DNA from: a virus
Length of the DNA: 38,922 nucleotides
IMG/VR virus record: IMGVR_UViG_3300030055_000017
Span: 1 to 38,922 of that record
Reading direction: 5' to 3' (one strand)
Part shown: piece by piece, positions 37,109 through 38,922 of the stretch
How positions within the stretch are numbered: the first letter of the stretch is position 1
How the letters are laid out: each line of letters begins with the position of its first letter
The notes under the pieces: generated by a model
The model's database searches: none
Seen by the model: only the letters and a program-made list of their open reading frames with translations
Told to the model about the DNA's origin: nothing
Made by a program: the position numbers and the translations under genes

Positions 37109-37992
37109 AATCTCATACCATTAAATAAAATTTGTATATTGTGAGAGATATTTACACCAGAATATTCGATATCTGGTAATAATTCTTTCATAGCAGCTAA
37201 ACTGATAACTAATGCGCGACCGGAAAACCAAAGTTCACGCTCTGAATAAGAAGATATGCTATCAACATTGTATTTATAAGTCTCAAGACCTAATGATTCT
37301 GGAGACATGAAAAAGCTGCATATCGCATCAAATCTACTCATACCAACACTTATGTATTTTTCAATTTGTTTTATTCCTGCTTCAATATCGTGTACGAGTA
37401 ATGCTTGTAGAAAATTATCAAAACCGTTTGGTGACATTTCTGACATAGCATGATTCAGCGATGCTGATGTCATATCTTCAATACCCAAACTTAAATACTG
37501 TGAAAAAAGTATTCCTATCTTATGTGAAAAATCTTTAACTGTTCGTGATCCAAATGAAGTTTTAGCATTCCCTTCAACACGTTTAAACAACAAATCACTT
37601 TTATCTGCTACAGCAATAATCTGTTGTCTTCTTGGAAAGATAACATATCTAGTACCAAATTCATCAGCTGTATCAAAATCATTTGTACAGATCAATGATT
37701 TGCTTCTTGATGGATAGTCTTTCATAAACATTGAATTATCCATCATTATCTGATACACGTTATTTGTGTCTTTTGATTTTCTTTCACCCTGTGAAGCATC
37801 AATAAAGGAAATGTCTTGAGATGGTGGAGTACTAAATCCTCTAAAGATTAAATTATTATGTTCTAAAGCATATTTGGCATTTAATAATATCCATTCAAGT
37901 GCATGTTTTCTTGAGGCATCATTATCTACAGCCCAACCTTTTTTAACATGAGGTGGTAAATCATCTTCATACAGAAATTGTTTGAAGTTCAT
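37105..37992 (-). CDS. Putative packaged ADP-ribosyltransferase-like protein, copy 4 (divergent)
   Basis: 295 residues from the ATG at 37992 (the TTG at 38013 opens the frame). The leader is MNFKQFLYE. The family signature persists: NNLIFRGFS (Arg51), ERKSKDTNNVYQIMMDNSMF, YPSRSKSLICTND and ELWFSGRAL (Glu253). The middle has diverged greatly from copies 1-3 and gained a helical insert (about 150-230). It overlaps the GNAT gene by 4 bases. Gly after the Arg is kept, as in copies 2 and 3. Confidence 0.76.
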   Translation of the reverse strand: MNFKQFLYEDDLPPHVKKGWAVDNDASRKHALEWILLNAKYALEHNNLIFRGFSTPPSQDISFIDASQGERKSKDTNNVYQIMMDNSMFMKDYPSRSKSLICTNDFDTADEFGTRYVIFPRRQQIIAVADKSDLLFKRVEGNAKTSFGSRTVKDFSHKIGILFSQYLSLGIEDMTSASLNHAMSEMSPNGFDNFLQALLVHDIEAGIKQIEKYISVGMSRFDAICSFFMSPESLGLETYKYNVDSISSYSERELWFSGRALVISLAAMKELLPDIEYSGVNISHNIQILFNGMRL

Positions 37993-38378
37993 TTTGAATG
38001 ATCCTTGTTCCAAAACAATTTACCCATACCTGTTTGAAGTTTTGATGGTGCTATATCATTGCCTAACTCTCTAGCAAATTTATACATTTCTGTTGCTATT
38101 CCTTTTCTACGATATGCAGGTTGAATTGATAAATCAAGTGCTTCTAGATTACCATCTTTATTTTCAAAGTTGACCCAACCAATTTCAGTAGTTCCTTTTT
38201 TAGCAACTATTCTAAACTGTTCACTTTTGAATCCTGGCTTTGCGCCATACCCTACCCACCCACAAGTAGCTACTAGGGTAAATTGATCGTCTAATATTTT
38301 CTTCTCTTCACGAAAATCTGTAAAGAAAATTTTACTATTGACTTTTTCTCGTAAGAAGTCTTTAAAGGTTTTGTGCAT
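37989..38378 (-). CDS. Putative packaged GNAT acetyltransferase
   Basis: 129 residues. The leader is MHKTFKDFLRE with an L-x-E site. The remainder is a small GNAT fold: TTEIGWVNFENKDGNLEALD (beta strands), LSIQPAYRRKGIATEMYKFA (motif A, RRKGIA acetyl-CoA loop at 90-95), and a final FWNKD. The substrate is unknown; delivery in the head would make it an immediate host-modifying enzyme. A late-type octamer (38403-38410) lies upstream. Confidence 0.8.
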   Translation of the reverse strand: MHKTFKDFLREKVNSKIFFTDFREEKKILDDQFTLVATCGWVGYGAKPGFKSEQFRIVAKKGTTEIGWVNFENKDGNLEALDLSIQPAYRRKGIATEMYKFARELGNDIAPSKLQTGMGKLFWNKDHSK

Positions 38379-38401
38379 TTGTTATCATTCTAATCAAAAG
38401 A

Positions 38402-38922
38402 TTATTTATCTGTTTTTTCACTTTCATCATCTTTATCCATCATTTGAAACATCGCATCAAACATAGTGAGGTTAACCAAGTATGATTTACCAGATAACCA
38501 ATATTCTGTTCCATTAACAAGTTCATATCCTGCTGTTTGAATTTTAATAGGCAAAGAATCAGGAGTCATTATTAAATTTGATAACTCTGTAAATCTTGTG
38601 TTAGGTTTAAAACCACGAATGGCTTTCAAAGCTGAATCATTCGTAAGATGTAATTCTTCAGTAAGATGTTTTTCAAACTGATAAGATGTAAGTTGAGACA
38701 ACAATTCATCACAAACACTTGCATCAGTAAATTTTGGAATACGTTCATGCTCAACATATTGAATCACTGATCCTATTCCTATTCCTAAATCTTCCAAATC
38801 TAAAGTATGAGTATTAAATCTGGATCTAACTGCATATCTCAAAATGTCTTTGACACCAGGAACACATGCAATTTTAACACCGTTAAATGGCATTACAACA
38901 AACAGATCTTCTTGTGAACTAG
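38402..38922 (-). CDS. Putative packaged ADP-ribosyltransferase-like protein, copy 5, 5' end cut by window edge
   Basis: The frame is open to the window edge through the codons before the Met at 38893. LFVVMPFNGVKIACV matches the VVPFNDAKIGYV strand of copy 2, so that Met is internal. The C-terminus has TEYWLSGKSYLVNLTMFDAM, the counterpart of SEVWVGG and the following strand and helix, keeping the conserved Glu. The leader and the Arg and Ser motifs lie outside the window. It ends with an acidic tail (DKDDESEKTDK). Confidence 0.75.
   Translation of the reverse strand, partial: SSQEDLFVVMPFNGVKIACVPGVKDILRYAVRSRFNTHTLDLEDLGIGIGSVIQYVEHERIPKFTDASVCDELLSQLTSYQFEKHLTEELHLTNDSALKAIRGFKPNTRFTELSNLIMTPDSLPIKIQTAGYELVNGTEYWLSGKSYLVNLTMFDAMFQMMDKDDESEKTDK
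38403..38410 (-). promoter_or_regulatory. Late-type promoter octamer (GATAAATA)
   Basis: Minus-strand GATAAATA 25 bases before the GNAT gene, followed by ATCTT. Its position at one of the few gaps in the array suggests an internal late start. Confidence 0.45.

Noticed and set aside
1-38922. CRISPR array or integrase/attachment site
   Set aside because: No regularly spaced repeats and no integrase gene are seen; the genome type is that of a strictly lytic phage.

Overview
This window is a piece of a large AT-rich tailed-phage genome of the T4-like (myovirus) type. The diagnosis rests on a T4-style set of genes: UvsX recombinase, UvsW helicase, a UvsY-like mediator, a gp32 single-strand binding protein with its zinc site, a gp17-type terminase large subunit, a gp31/GroES-like co-chaperonin, a T4 57B-type anti-CBASS phosphodiesterase (Acb1), and T4-type late promoter octamers (TATAAATA and close variants). 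The host cannot be named. A GH108 endolysin with holin candidates, and a cobalamin-dependent ribonucleotide reductase, fit a Gram-negative host with access to B12. Nearly every gene lies on the minus strand in tightly overlapping operons (ATGA or TAATG junctions). The only plus-strand genes are three free-standing homing endonucleases, each with its own late-type promoter. | Layout, left to right (transcription runs right to left): 1-3.8 kb, a membrane protein cut by the window edge, the GroES-like protein, small T4-like conserved genes, a PolIII-alpha-like fragment and a UvrD/Rep-type helicase. 3.8-8.4 kb, a run of small accessory genes (several missed by size cut-offs) including a GIY-YIG nuclease. 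8.4-9.7 kb, Thg1-like 3'-5' nucleotidyltransferase translationally coupled to Acb1. 9.7-13.4 kb, two small membrane proteins (holin candidates), class II ribonucleotide reductase NrdJ and GH108 endolysin. 13.4-21.4 kb, the recombination/replication block (uvsW, uvsY-like, uvsX, 32), interrupted by two homing endonucleases. 21.4-22.8 kb, a 5'-polynucleotide kinase plus an HD phosphohydrolase (RNA end healing). 22.8-26.9 kb, a third homing endonuclease and more small early-type genes. 26.9-28.5 kb, terminase. 28.6-38.9 kb, an unusual gene array. | The array is the most interesting part. At least nine of its consecutive genes begin with the same short peptide (M-x-F-K-Q-F-[LI]-x-E and variants). 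This resembles the capsid-targeting peptide of T4 internal head proteins (MKTYQEFIAE), which the prohead protease cuts after [LI]-x-E. Behind this shared leader sit different bodies: five copies of one family with an R...S...E pattern suggestive of ADP-ribosyltransferases, a paralogous pair of another family, a zeta-toxin/PNK-like P-loop kinase and a GNAT acetyltransferase. I infer a cassette of proteins packaged in the head and delivered with the DNA. A second notable signal is regulatory. The endolysin and one holin candidate each have a perfect or near-perfect hairpin covering the ribosome site or start codon, with the late promoter placed inside the 5' arm, the logic known for T4 gene e.
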